Shown: in pieces, positions 33,694 through 43,325 of the stretch
How positions within the stretch are numbered: position 1 is the first letter of the stretch
How the letters are laid out: the number at the start of each line of letters is the position of its first letter
Origin: JBGTIS01 sp041745535
GTDB taxonomy: Bacteria > Bacteroidota > Bacteroidia > Cytophagales > Cyclobacteriaceae
Length of the DNA: 54,101 nt
Reading direction: 5' to 3'
NCBI GenBank assembly: GCA_041745535.1
Contig: JBGTIS010000041.1
Location: forward strand, 1-54,101
Translations under genes and position numbers: made by a program
The notes under the pieces: generated by a model
What the model was told of the DNA's origin: nothing
The model's database searches: none
Seen by the model: the letters and a program-made list of their open reading frames with translations, nothing else

Positions 33694-34287
33694 TTATAAA
33701 AACAATTTATGAGCGGCAATGTACTCCGCTACCGCATCAGGCACCAGGTATTTTATCGAAATTTCTTTTCTTACACAGTTCCTGATATAGGTGGCTGAAA
33801 TATCAATTAAAGGAGCATCGATCATTTTTACAGATGGATGCTCCTTTATTTTTTTAACCTTTTCTGACAAAGCTTGCTTTTTCATATCAGGGCGGGGATA
33901 TACCAGTAACCCAAAATTTTTCAGAATCTGGTCATGATTTTTCCATTTATGAAAGTGTAGCAAATTGTCTTCTCCAATAATCAGGTAAAACTGGTGCCGC
34001 GGGTACTGGGCTGTCAGATAGGTTAAGGTATCGATGGTGTAACTGGGTTTGGGCATGCTGAATTCCGCATTGCTGGCCCGCATATCATAATTGTCGGCAA
34101 TGGCCAGTTCTACCATCCGCAACCGGTCAATATCGGGTAACAGCGAATGGCTGTGTTTAAACGGACTTTGCGGAGAAACCACAAACCATACCTGGTCTAA
34201 CCGGGTAAAACTTTTGAGGGTATTGGCAATAATAAGATGACCAATATGAATAGGATTAAACGATCCGAAGAAAAGTCCGATTTTCAC
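33694..34287 (-). CDS. nadD: Nicotinate-nucleotide adenylyltransferase
   Basis: NadD adenylates nicotinate mononucleotide in NAD synthesis. The 197-residue product starts at a GTG and reads KIGLFFGSFNPIHIGHLI after the initiator. This holds the nucleotidyltransferase GSFNP and HIGH-type motifs; the C-terminal SATYIRNCVRK motif is also present. It lies 46 bases after the large TPR gene on the same strand. Confidence 0.95.
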   Translation of the reverse strand: MKIGLFFGSFNPIHIGHLIIANTLKSFTRLDQVWFVVSPQSPFKHSHSLLPDIDRLRMVELAIADNYDMRASNAEFSMPKPSYTIDTLTYLTAQYPRHQFYLIIGEDNLLHFHKWKNHDQILKNFGLLVYPRPDMKKQALSEKVKKIKEHPSVKMIDAPLIDISATYIRNCVRKEISIKYLVPDAVAEYIAAHKLFL

Positions 34288-34333
34288 TAATTTCTTACTG
34301 GTTTATTTTTTCAGATATTGTATTATAAACTGG

Positions 34334-37300
34334 CTATTCATTGATGCTGGAATTTGAATTGGGGGTGCCCACCGGTTCCAGTTGATTTTCCTGTTCTATT
34401 TTAATACTATCTTCTATGCGTTGCTGCTCTTTTTGTTCCAGTTCTTTCTGTTCCAGTGTACTTAATTTGGACTTAGCCTGATCCACAATTTCCTTCAACG
34501 GCGATTTTTCAATTACTGAATTAAGGGTAGCTTTTGCCTGGAAATATTCGTCAAGGGCTACATAGTTATCGGCAATCAACAGAAATGACTTTCCTAACCA
34601 GTATTCGTACAAAGAAAAGTTCTTATTCAGGTCGTATAAGGTTTCAATAGATTGTTTGTATTGCTCCTGTTTATTCTGAATTTCTGCCATCAGGTATTGG
34701 GCTTCGGCGCCACTTTCATCTTTGGCCGCGTTTAGTGTTTTTAGAAAATGATCGATGGCCTGTTCATTGTCGCCCCGTAAATAAGCGGTTTTTCCCAGAT
34801 AAAGCTGGGCTTCGTTGCTGGCATTGGCGGCTACGCTGCCCCGTTCCAGAATAAGCTGGGCGTATTTATCGGTTGAATCCAGCAGCGCCGTTTGCTTTTT
34901 TCCTAATTCAAAATACGATTCCATCTGCCCGGCCCAGGCATTGTATTGTTCTCTTTTATTCTGGGCTAACCTTTCCAGTTTCTTGAAATAGGTAACCGCT
35001 TTGGCGTAGTTCAGCAGCATAAATTCCAGCTCGGCGATGCGCTGGGTAGCCCTGCCCACCCGGTCTGACTTGCCTTCATCGGCAATCTGATAATAATACT
35101 CCAGCGCGCTGCTTAGGTTATCATTCCGGTAATGCGATTCGGCAATGTAGTATTTTGCTTCTTCGGCATTGGCACTTTCCGGATAGGCATCGATATAAGC
35201 TTTCAACGCATTAATGGCCTGGCTGTACTTTTGTGAAAAGTAAAGACTTTTTGCCGACTCAAATTCAATATTAGACAAGTCTTTATCGTCCGGATTAGCC
35301 TGTTTGTACCTTGCTAAATAGCTGCTAAAATCATTGGTATTCCCTTCCGTTTGGCTGGTTGCCGCCTGCAAACCCAGCAAGGCGCTGTTGGCTACCGCAT
35401 GGCTGATATAATTATCAAGTATCTGCTTGTAGTCTTTAATGGTATTGTCGTAATTCTTTAGGTTTGAATTGGCGATAGCACGACGCAACAGGGCATAGGG
35501 AACCAGGTTGCTTTCACTTTGTTGGTTGATAATGTTAGTAAAACCGGCAATAGCAGCCTGATAATTTCCTTCTTCAAAGTTCTGCTGTGCTTTCTGAAAA
35601 ATAGCGTCGTCATAATACCGGGAATCAGCATAGCGGTCGATCACAATGTCTAAATTAGATTTTGCTTCTTCGGTTTTTCCCTGAATACCCAGCACAATTC
35701 CCTTCTGATAATAGGCATATGCCTTATCCGGATTATTTTCGCGGATAGCTTTGTCGTAACTGGTAATGGCCTGGCTGTATTGTTTGTTTACATAGTAACA
35801 ATCGGCCAAACGCAACAGGGCATCTTCAGAGTACAATTGTTTTCTCTGACCGGCCAGTTCATCCAGATAATCTCTGAAGTGGTTTTGCGCGTCGGTGTAC
35901 TGCTTGGTATTGTAATAGGCATAGCCAACTCCATAATGAGCTTTTAACTGGTATAAGGCAGTTTGGCTACCGGAAGCAGCAGTTGGTGCCGAGGTAAATA
36001 CTTTATTATAAGCAGTAATGGCCTCATCGTATTTTTTTCCAATAGAATAGGCTTCGCCCATCCAGAAATTAGCAGCCACCACAAAATCTCTGTTTTCCGA
36101 GTATTTCAAAGATTTTTCAAATAGCTGAACCGCCCGTGGAAAATTAGATTTGTTAAATTCTTCTGTCCCTTTAAAATACGTTACCTGCTGATATGCCTGC
36201 CGTATTTTTTCACTTTTCTGGGGCAGGTTTTCAATAAAATCAATGGCGACATCGAAATCTTTGGTGTTCAAATACGCCTGGCTCAATAAATCATTGGCTT
36301 CAGCCATGTATTTACTGGAGCGGTACGTATTCACAAATTTGCTGAGGGCGGTAATAGTTTGGGCATAATCGGCCGACGAAAAATATACCTTACCCAGGTT
36401 AAATAATGCCTGTTCCCTGATTTCCTGGTCGTACGAAAGTTTGCTGGCTCTTTCCAGCGCGGTAACGGCAAAATTGCTGTTCTTCTGATCTACATACAAA
36501 ATACCCAGATAGTAAGAGGCATACTGCCCAATCAGGTTATCTTCCGCGGCAATTCGCTTAAAATTATCAATAGCTTTCTGGGTTTCTCCGTTTTGATATT
36601 GCGCATAAGCCAGCCGATACATCACGTCGTTGGCCGGAATACGGTCGGCAGCATATGCTTCCAGATAAGTAGCCGCGTTTTTATAATCCTGCTTTTTATA
36701 ATAAGCCTCTCCCACCAGCAGCATGATATCCGCTTCGTTTTTTAACCGGCTTTTGCTGCTACTTTCCTGCATACTTTTGCCATACCGAATTAATTCGTCA
36801 TACTTTCCCTGCTCGTAATAAATATTGGCAATCATGTACGGAACAATGTTGGCGTACGATTCATCCTGCTCCGCATTTTTCAGGTCGGTAAGTGCCTGCT
36901 CGTATTGCTTATTCTGATAGGCAATATACCCGGCATAGTAATTGGCCGCATTCCTGTAGATACCACTACCAGCTTTCACCTGATTAAAATAAGTAAGTGC
37001 CTCTTCAAATTTCTGCCTTGAAAAATAAGAATAAGCCAGCTTGAAATTTCTGGTATTTACCTGTTCCCTGGTTAGGTTTGTTGTCTCTGTTTTTTCAAAA
37101 TTTTCAATGGCCGCATTGTACTTCTGATCGCGGAAATAAAAGTTACCCAACTCGTAATAAGCCAGTACTGATTTGGGGTGGTTGGCGTATTTTTTGGTAA
37201 AATCTTCCAGCTTTGCCTCACCATCAGGGTTGTAAAGACTAAGCGACGCGAATGCCAGATAATACTGAGCGTCAATGGTTTTCAGATTGTTATCGGCAGT

Positions 37301-37474
37301 AGCCAGGTATTCCTCAAAGGTTTCGCGGGCAGCACTGTATTTCTGCCGGTCTAACAACTCGATACCCTCACGGAAAAGCCGGTCCGGATCGTTTTCTGAA
37401 ATCGGGTTTTGCGCTTTTAGCGGCATGCTAAAAACAGCGACTAGCGTGAATATTATAAGAAAGTTAGGATTCAA
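34334..37474 (-). CDS. Large secreted tetratricopeptide-repeat protein
   Basis: The 1046-residue product starts from a TTG at 37474; an in-frame stop lies shortly upstream and no ATG would keep the export signal (NPNFLIIFTLVAVFSMPLKAQ). Nearly the whole chain is TPR repeats with recurrent patterns such as YYxLGxxYFxxxxYxxAIxxF. It ends in a Glu/Gln-rich coiled segment (EQKELEQKEQQRIEDSIKIE). TPR proteins are interaction scaffolds; this one is predicted periplasmic or outer-membrane associated. The exact role is unknown. Confidence 0.85.
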   Translation of the reverse strand: MNPNFLIIFTLVAVFSMPLKAQNPISENDPDRLFREGIELLDRQKYSAARETFEEYLATADNNLKTIDAQYYLAFASLSLYNPDGEAKLEDFTKKYANHPKSVLAYYELGNFYFRDQKYNAAIENFEKTETTNLTREQVNTRNFKLAYSYFSRQKFEEALTYFNQVKAGSGIYRNAANYYAGYIAYQNKQYEQALTDLKNAEQDESYANIVPYMIANIYYEQGKYDELIRYGKSMQESSSKSRLKNEADIMLLVGEAYYKKQDYKNAATYLEAYAADRIPANDVMYRLAYAQYQNGETQKAIDNFKRIAAEDNLIGQYASYYLGILYVDQKNSNFAVTALERASKLSYDQEIREQALFNLGKVYFSSADYAQTITALSKFVNTYRSSKYMAEANDLLSQAYLNTKDFDVAIDFIENLPQKSEKIRQAYQQVTYFKGTEEFNKSNFPRAVQLFEKSLKYSENRDFVVAANFWMGEAYSIGKKYDEAITAYNKVFTSAPTAASGSQTALYQLKAHYGVGYAYYNTKQYTDAQNHFRDYLDELAGQRKQLYSEDALLRLADCYYVNKQYSQAITSYDKAIRENNPDKAYAYYQKGIVLGIQGKTEEAKSNLDIVIDRYADSRYYDDAIFQKAQQNFEEGNYQAAIAGFTNIINQQSESNLVPYALLRRAIANSNLKNYDNTIKDYKQILDNYISHAVANSALLGLQAATSQTEGNTNDFSSYLARYKQANPDDKDLSNIEFESAKSLYFSQKYSQAINALKAYIDAYPESANAEEAKYYIAESHYRNDNLSSALEYYYQIADEGKSDRVGRATQRIAELEFMLLNYAKAVTYFKKLERLAQNKREQYNAWAGQMESYFELGKKQTALLDSTDKYAQLILERGSVAANASNEAQLYLGKTAYLRGDNEQAIDHFLKTLNAAKDESGAEAQYLMAEIQNKQEQYKQSIETLYDLNKNFSLYEYWLGKSFLLIADNYVALDEYFQAKATLNSVIEKSPLKEIVDQAKSKLSTLEQKELEQKEQQRIEDSIKIEQENQLEPVGTPNSNSSINE

Positions 37475-37546
37475 AGATTTTATACTTTTGGGTTAAACAG
37501 GAAATATAAACAAAAAACGCCTTTTTTTAATAAAAATTGAATGATA

Positions 37547-38572
37547 CTAATGCATGATCTTAAATATTAGTTCTTTCAGAATTTGTCCGTCGGCCATGGC
37601 AGGGCTATCTATACCTTTGGTTCGCAAATCCGCTTCGCGCAGAAAGTGTATGTTCTGAACTACTTTTCCAGGTGGATAGTTTCTGGCGGCAATCTGATAT
37701 TCCCGAACAAAAAAGGGATTTATTTTAAGAATAGTGGCCAGTCCACGCTCAGTTTTATCGGCAGAGGCATGCAGGATTAATAATTTACTGAAAAAATTAA
37801 ACAGGGCCGCTACAATGAGAATAGCCGGATTGGCTTTCGGATTGGCCTCAAAATAATTCACAATCAGGTTAGCTTTTACCGTATCTCCTACGCCGATAGC
37901 TTTTTGCAGTTCAAAAACATTATATTCTTTGCTAATGCCCACAAATTTTTGAACAATTTCGGGCGTAATTTCTACCGACTCTTTTTTTTCTCTGAAGTTG
38001 ATCAGTACTTTTTCAATTTCATTTGCCAGTCGCTCCAGGTTATTACCCACAAAATTAGCCAGCATTTGCACGGCTTTATCCTGAATGGTATACCCCTGTG
38101 CCACTACATACCGGCTGATCCAATCAGGAAGTTGGTTATCGTACAGGCATTTGGTGGTAACTACGATAGCGAATTTCTCAAGCTGATTAAGTAACTTTTT
38201 GTCTACGGTTTTGTACTTATAACAAAAAACCAATATGGTAGCCGGCAAGGGATTGCATAAGTAGTTGAGTAGCAGTTGCCGCGCCGTTTTGTTACTAAAA
38301 TCCAGAATATCCTGTGCTTCTTTTACCAATACCACCTGCCGGTCGCCCATCATGGGAAATCGTTTGGCATTCGACATTATCCTGACCATATCCACATCCT
38401 TTCCATACATTACCATCTGATTAAATCCCTTCTGCTCTTCCGGCAAGGCGTTTTTTTCGATGTAATCCGCGATCATATCGATGTAGAAGGGTTCTTCTCC
38501 CTGCAGGAAATAGATAGTTCCGTATATGTTCTGACGAAGATCTTTTAAGACCTGATCGGGCGTATGCGGCAT
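37547..38572 (-). CDS. holA: DNA polymerase III subunit delta
   Basis: Delta opens the sliding clamp as part of the clamp loader. The 341-residue product begins MPHTPDQVLKDLRQNIYGTI. It has the AAA-type N-terminal region (YFLQGEEPFYIDMIADYI, MMGDRQVVLVKEAQD), a middle domain (LANFVGNNLERLANEIEKVL), and the C-terminal helical collar domain. Length fits the family. It lies upstream of the TPR gene with a 72-base gap. Confidence 0.93.
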   Translation of the reverse strand: MPHTPDQVLKDLRQNIYGTIYFLQGEEPFYIDMIADYIEKNALPEEQKGFNQMVMYGKDVDMVRIMSNAKRFPMMGDRQVVLVKEAQDILDFSNKTARQLLLNYLCNPLPATILVFCYKYKTVDKKLLNQLEKFAIVVTTKCLYDNQLPDWISRYVVAQGYTIQDKAVQMLANFVGNNLERLANEIEKVLINFREKKESVEITPEIVQKFVGISKEYNVFELQKAIGVGDTVKANLIVNYFEANPKANPAILIVAALFNFFSKLLILHASADKTERGLATILKINPFFVREYQIAARNYPPGKVVQNIHFLREADLRTKGIDSPAMADGQILKELIFKIMH

Positions 38573-38682
38573 AATTTGGTTAGGGTTTGCAGAAATTTCC
38601 GATGCCTACAAAGGTAATATGAATAACTTTCCAACAAGCTGAAACGAAAGAAAAGTTACCGTTTGGATCCTACTTATGAGCG

Positions 38683-38964
38683 TTAACTGTGTTTCGCTGT
38701 ATCCTTCAATTTTAAACTCTCAATAATCTGAACGGTATCATTTGGATGGGTTTTGATCCACAAACGGTCTTTGGCTATTAGGATGGGACCTTCTTTGCAT
38801 CGCCCGGTACATTTGGTTTTTATAACTTTTACTTCGTCTTTCAGTCCGTGCGACCGCACCTCTTTACCCAAAGCCTTCTGCACCTCTTTGCTGCCATTTT
38901 TTTTACAGTCTTTTCCTCCACAAACAAACACAAAGCGGCAGTATTTATCATAATTTTTTCCCAT
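38683..38964 (-). CDS. Small 2Fe-2S ferredoxin-like (thioredoxin-fold) protein
   Basis: I chose the ATG at 38964 (93 residues, MGKNYDKYCRFVFVCGGKDC); a TTG four codons earlier is less likely. Four cysteines fit a thioredoxin-like 2Fe-2S site: CGGKDC near residues 15-20, then CTGRC near 52-56. An additional Cys lies at 9. The family carries low-potential electrons or iron-sulfur clusters; the partner is not evident from neighbours (holA and a DUF819 protein). Confidence 0.82.
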   Translation of the reverse strand: MGKNYDKYCRFVFVCGGKDCKKNGSKEVQKALGKEVRSHGLKDEVKVIKTKCTGRCKEGPILIAKDRLWIKTHPNDTVQIIESLKLKDTAKHS

Positions 38965-39041
38965 ATGCCAATACAACGAAATGAAAAGCCTCTGGTTTGA
39001 ATTTGCCAGTAAAATAAACCCGCAACGTATTATTTAAATAA

Positions 39042-40301
39042 TTACCGGGCTACTATTTGCATCAGGATGCCGCATAGCCAGGCGCCATAGGTACCCAGAA
39101 AATATCCAAGCACAGCCAGTAATACGCCAACAGGTGCCAGAGAAGGGCTAAAAGCCGATGCGATGATAGGTGCCGAAGCTGCTCCACCGATATTGGCCTG
39201 GCTGCCTACGGCCACGAAAAAGAACGGTGCTTTTATGATTTTGGCTACCAGCAGCATAATAACAATATGAATTGAAATCCAGATAGCACCCACCATAAAC
39301 AATCCCGGATTACTCACAATGGCTGTAATATCCATTTGCATGCCGATAGAAGCAATCAACACATACAGCAACACGCTGGCCATCCGGGAAGCGCCTACAC
39401 CTTCCAGGGTACGGTATCTGGTGAACGACAATACCAGTCCGATAGCAGTAGCAATTACCACTACCCAGAAAAAGCTGGAAGTAAGGCTGAATTTATCTAA
39501 TCCGGGAGCATGTTCAGCCAAAAAAGGAGCAATCAAATCGCCACCAATATGACCCAATGCGGTAGCGCCAAAGCCTATTCCTAAAATTACCATAGTATCT
39601 ACCAGCCTGGGCATGCGGGCAATGCTATCCGAATAATCTTCCATCTTTTTCTTCACTTCTATAACCGCCGAATTATCTGCTTTAAAGAATTGATCAATCT
39701 GATCGGATTTGGTACTTCCGTATAACAATACGCCCAGCCAGATGTTGGCTACAATGATATCCACCGCCAGCACCGCCGCGAACAAATTACTGCTGGCACC
39801 AAATACCTCCAACATGGCAGCCTGATTGGCGCCTCCCCCTATCCAGCTTCCGGCAATAGTAGCCAGACCCCGCCAAACGGCATCGGGCCCAGCGCCTCCT
39901 ACAACATCGGGGGCAAAAGTGGATACAATAAGAATCGCCAGCGGACCGCCAATAATTACCCCCAGTGTGCCGGCCATAAACATGATGACTGCTTTTGGGC
40001 CTAGCCTCATAATTCCTTTTAAATCCATACTTAAAGTAAACAACACCAAACTGGCGGGTAACAGGTACCGGGAGGCTACGGTATACAATTGTGAATACTC
40101 GCCTGAAATAATATTCAGCGAATTATAAATAGAAGGAATAAAGTAACACAAAAGCAGGGAAGGCACATAGGTGTAAAATTTTTTCCAGAAAGGTTGCTCA
40201 CTGGAAGCGGTAATAAAAATAACGGCCAAAGTAACCATAAGCAAACCCAGCACAACCGCATCGTTGGTGATAAGGGGTAAAGATTGTTCCTGATGTTCCA
40301 T
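39042..40301 (-). CDS. DUF819 family integral membrane protein
   Basis: The 419-residue product has about ten to twelve hydrophobic segments and the Gly-rich DUF819 signatures TIAGSWIGGGANQAAMLEVF and VAVGSQANIGGAASAPIIAS. Both repeats resemble paired re-entrant motifs of transporters. The family is related to putative permeases but has no agreed substrate. It is transcribed alone on the minus strand. No promoter match is clear in the 256-base gap before the PorP-like gene. Confidence 0.88.
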   Translation of the reverse strand: MEHQEQSLPLITNDAVVLGLLMVTLAVIFITASSEQPFWKKFYTYVPSLLLCYFIPSIYNSLNIISGEYSQLYTVASRYLLPASLVLFTLSMDLKGIMRLGPKAVIMFMAGTLGVIIGGPLAILIVSTFAPDVVGGAGPDAVWRGLATIAGSWIGGGANQAAMLEVFGASSNLFAAVLAVDIIVANIWLGVLLYGSTKSDQIDQFFKADNSAVIEVKKKMEDYSDSIARMPRLVDTMVILGIGFGATALGHIGGDLIAPFLAEHAPGLDKFSLTSSFFWVVVIATAIGLVLSFTRYRTLEGVGASRMASVLLYVLIASIGMQMDITAIVSNPGLFMVGAIWISIHIVIMLLVAKIIKAPFFFVAVGSQANIGGAASAPIIASAFSPSLAPVGVLLAVLGYFLGTYGAWLCGILMQIVAR

Positions 40302-40522
40302 GTAGGATAATTAACAGACTGGTTTAGGCAACCAAAGCTAGCGGATAAGTTTTCAAGATAAAATTATATTGTATCAAATAGAAAACAAACCAATCTTCCC
40401 TTTTCCGAAAATTTACCTTCTGAATTTATTCTTTTCATTTATATGTTTTTTGAATAAACAGTGAATTTCCCTCATCAGTAAGAATTCAAAGTTTAAGAAT
40501 AATTAACAACTCAATTCAGAAT

Positions 40523-40530
40523 TATTTTTG
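40523..40530 (+). promoter_or_regulatory. Possible -7 box for the PorP-like gene
   Basis: TATTTTTG matches TAnnTTTG and would start transcription near 40537, 20 bases before the chosen ATG at 40558. No good -33 box is present. It argues against the upstream TTG start at 40528 because that codon lies inside the box. Confidence 0.35.
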
Positions 40531-40557
40531 ATCAATATGGATAGGGTGAGATTTTTT

Positions 40558-42138
40558 ATGAAAAAAGTACTTTATACGGCTATTTATTTATTTGTATTTG
40601 TTTTGAATTCGCAAGCGCAGCAGATTCAGCAATATACCCAATACATTACCAATCCGTTTATTTACAATCCTGCCTTTGCCGGCTACGACAACAGGCCGAC
40701 ACTATTTGCTACACACCGGCAGCAATGGTTGGGCATTGAAGGAGCGCCTGTTACCACCAATTTAATTTTTCATTCACCACTGGGAAATAAAAGCCCGATT
40801 GCCATTGGGGCTAATATCAATAACGACCGCTTTGGCCTGATCAATAACTTTTCTGCCCGCTTTACTTTCGCCTATATGCTTCCCTTATCGGTAGAATCTG
40901 AACATTATTTAAAATTCGGGTTAGCCGCCGGCCTGGGGATGAACCGGGTAGACCTGTCAGAAGTAAATTTTGATGATGATTATACTTTAAATACCATTAA
41001 TAATGGGAATATCTATCCGGACGGCCGCTTCGGTATCCAATATCATTTTAAGCATTTAAATATAGGTCTTACTTTACCCCATCTTTTTGTATCTCCTTTA
41101 GCAGACAGTGAGGAATCGTCGCTCGTGCAAATCAGTCAAATGAGTAAATATCTGACCATGATCAATTACCGGTTTAATTTTGGTACCGGAGAAGTACTTG
41201 CTTTTGAACCTACCCTGATGTATCAGGTTACCGGCACCCAGCATAACCGGATAGAAGGATTAGGGGTTTTGCATATCAAAAATACAGTTTGGGTGGGCGG
41301 CGGTTACCAGCAGGAATTAGGAATAGCGGCTGTACTGGGTGTTAAAACCCAAAAACTGAGTATAGGTTATTCTTATGGAATGGGTGGTTCCGGCATTAGC
41401 GAATATGGCAACGGTACCCACGAAATACAATTAGGTTTTATTTTAGGTAAGAAAAAGGAAGTGCTGACACGCAAACCCAGATTAACCCGATCGGCACAAG
41501 GCGAAGCCATACCAGAAGAAATTATTGCCAAACAGAAAAAAACCAATGATAAAAAAACCGATAACCAGGTAAAACCCCAGGATTCATATAAATCGGTTAA
41601 AAATGACAGTAGCAAACACGCTATCGAGAACACTGATCAGCTGGCAACCCAAATAAAAAATCAGAGGCAGGCACCTCAAACTTTAAGCAGTTTTGGCGAA
41701 CGTGCGCCCATAGCAGATAGTACTTTAACAAATACTATGTCAACAAATAGCGCGATAAAAAAGGATACTCCAACCAATAGTACTTCAACAAAGTCTCAGA
41801 TTCAGGATCTGGAAAAAGAAGAAAAAACCGAATTTCCCGCGCAGGAAAGCAGAACCGTCAGGGTTTCCAAAAGTATTGCCAGCCAACACCCTATGGAAAT
41901 GAAAGCCGGTAACTATGCCATTGCAGGCACCTTTTCTCAGCAGGCCAATGCCGAAAAATTAAGTCAGAAACTATTTACTGAAGGCTTTTTTGCCAAGGTA
42001 GGCTTTAATTCCGTAAAAGGTTATTACTACGTGTATCTGCTTGAATCGGACAGTCTCAACAAAGTAAAACAGGAAATCTCACAATTGAGAAACAACTCTA
42101 TTTTCAAAGATGCCTGGATTATGATTGTTGAGGAATAA
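40558..42138 (+). CDS. PorP/SprF family outer-membrane protein with C-terminal SPOR domain
   Basis: From the ATG at 40558 the protein has 526 residues. It has a signal peptide (MKKVLYTAIYLFVFVLNSQA) followed by QQIQQYTQYITNPFIYNPAF, the PorP/SprF signature, and a beta-barrel region to about residue 300. A polar Lys/Thr/Ser/Gln-rich linker (about 303-445) leads to a C-terminal SPOR domain from M446 (AGNYAIAGTFSQQANAEKLS, then AKVGFNSVKGYYYVYL). PorP/SprF proteins anchor T9SS-linked surface or motility components; SPOR domains bind denuded peptidoglycan glycans. The fusion would tie an outer-membrane barrel to the cell wall. Confidence 0.85.
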   Translation: MKKVLYTAIYLFVFVLNSQAQQIQQYTQYITNPFIYNPAFAGYDNRPTLFATHRQQWLGIEGAPVTTNLIFHSPLGNKSPIAIGANINNDRFGLINNFSARFTFAYMLPLSVESEHYLKFGLAAGLGMNRVDLSEVNFDDDYTLNTINNGNIYPDGRFGIQYHFKHLNIGLTLPHLFVSPLADSEESSLVQISQMSKYLTMINYRFNFGTGEVLAFEPTLMYQVTGTQHNRIEGLGVLHIKNTVWVGGGYQQELGIAAVLGVKTQKLSIGYSYGMGGSGISEYGNGTHEIQLGFILGKKKEVLTRKPRLTRSAQGEAIPEEIIAKQKKTNDKKTDNQVKPQDSYKSVKNDSSKHAIENTDQLATQIKNQRQAPQTLSSFGERAPIADSTLTNTMSTNSAIKKDTPTNSTSTKSQIQDLEKEEKTEFPAQESRTVRVSKSIASQHPMEMKAGNYAIAGTFSQQANAEKLSQKLFTEGFFAKVGFNSVKGYYYVYLLESDSLNKVKQEISQLRNNSIFKDAWIMIVEE

Positions 42139-42518
42139 AAAATTGTGAATTTAAGCTGACACCACCCTGTAACAAGCCCAAAGCTTCCCAAATAACCATC
42201 AGAAGTTTATAAGAATTTAATCTTATACCCTTAATAAAATAACATCTGTTATTTGTACTTTTTGCTCATTCTCCATAGTGGGCCTGATACCTTTCCCACT
42301 TCCATTCTTAGTAATTTCCACACTGGGAAAGGATACCACTATTGTGTGTACACATTAGCTCTCAAGTCTGGTAGTTTATAATTTTTTGTAATTGTTTTTT
42401 TCTTATTAAAAATTAATGATATTTAATAGTGTTACTTTTACAAAAGTATCATTCCTTGAAATCTGTGATGAATAGCTATGCTCCATGCAGTTCAGGTAAC
42501 TATCCTTTGATAATAAAT
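42139..42518. other. Non-coding gap with three inverted repeats before the ECF sigma gene
   Basis: No convincing gene lies in these roughly 380 bases if the sigma gene starts at 42519. The AT-rich stretch holds three perfect inverted repeats: 7 bp at 42208-42214/42221-42227, 8 bp at 42237-42244/42247-42254, and 9 bp at 42290-42298/42324-42332 with a 25-base loop. A further 7-bp palindrome is at 42433-42448. No TAnnTTTG promoter with a good -33 was found. Confidence 0.5.
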
Positions 42519-43163
42519 ATGATGAGCGACCAACGTGCGTTTTATATAGGGGAAGCGAACAAAACAGATACAGACCTCTCTGCTGAAAAAAAATCTTTTC
42601 GGAAACCGAATCAAATAAATGAAAGCAAGCTTTGGGATGATTTCAGGCAAGGAGATCAAATTGCCTTTGAAATGATTTATGCTGAAAATGCCAACCGGCT
42701 TTATAATTACGGACGGCAGCTCACGCATAATACCGATTTGGTAAAAGATTGTATTCAGGATCTGTTTGTGGATCTGGGGGAGCGTACAATCAAACTCGGT
42801 AATACAGATTCTATCAGGTTTTATATACTCAAATCATTCAGAAGAAGACTTTTTAAGTCGTTAAAAAAAGCAAACAGAATTTGCAGTATCAATGAAATTA
42901 AAGAGATTCAGTTGGGCATTACTTTATCACATGAGGTAAAATTGCTGAATGATTTAATAGACGCTGAAAGAATGCATCAACTTAAAAAAGCTTTAAATCA
43001 ACTTACTCCCCTGCAAAAAGAAGCTATCTTTCTCTTTTATTTTGAAGGTATGACCTATACCCAAATCGCTGAATTGTTTGAGTTTTCCCGAACCAATAGT
43101 GCCAGAGAACTTATTCACAGAGGCATTGATTCCTTATCTAAATTTCTCAACCCTTTCTATTGA
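42519..43163 (+). CDS. ECF-type RNA polymerase sigma factor (FecI-like)
   Basis: From the ATG at 42519 the product has 214 residues; ATG 42468 and GTG 42429 are alternative starts. Sigma region 2 is recognisable (FRQGDQIAFEMIYAENANRL, then VKDCIQDLFVDL). Region 4 follows as a helix-turn-helix (QLTPLQKEAIFLFYFEGMTY, TQIAELFEFSRTNSARELI). It belongs to the Bacteroidota sigma-70 group paired with FecR. The anti-sigma gene is 162 bases downstream and the STN-SusC gene follows, so it probably drives the SusCD locus. Confidence 0.92.
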   Translation: MMSDQRAFYIGEANKTDTDLSAEKKSFRKPNQINESKLWDDFRQGDQIAFEMIYAENANRLYNYGRQLTHNTDLVKDCIQDLFVDLGERTIKLGNTDSIRFYILKSFRRRLFKSLKKANRICSINEIKEIQLGITLSHEVKLLNDLIDAERMHQLKKALNQLTPLQKEAIFLFYFEGMTYTQIAELFEFSRTNSARELIHRGIDSLSKFLNPFY

Positions 43164-43325
43164 TAATTAGCGACTCAGCTTTTATTATTTTAATTTCATT
43201 AAAAACGTATTTTTTTGACATTTTCATATTATTATATACATTTATTTAACCGAATTAAAAAAATTTCATAACAATACGTTAAATTGATTCTCTTTGTTCT
43301 TATATTATATACATATTGAGAATAA

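Noticed and set aside
43231..43314. Direct repeat ATTATATACAT at 43231-43241 and 43304-43314 in the sigma-FecR gap.
   Set aside because: Low-complexity AT-rich sequence; an 11-base match 73 bases apart is not convincing as a regulatory site.
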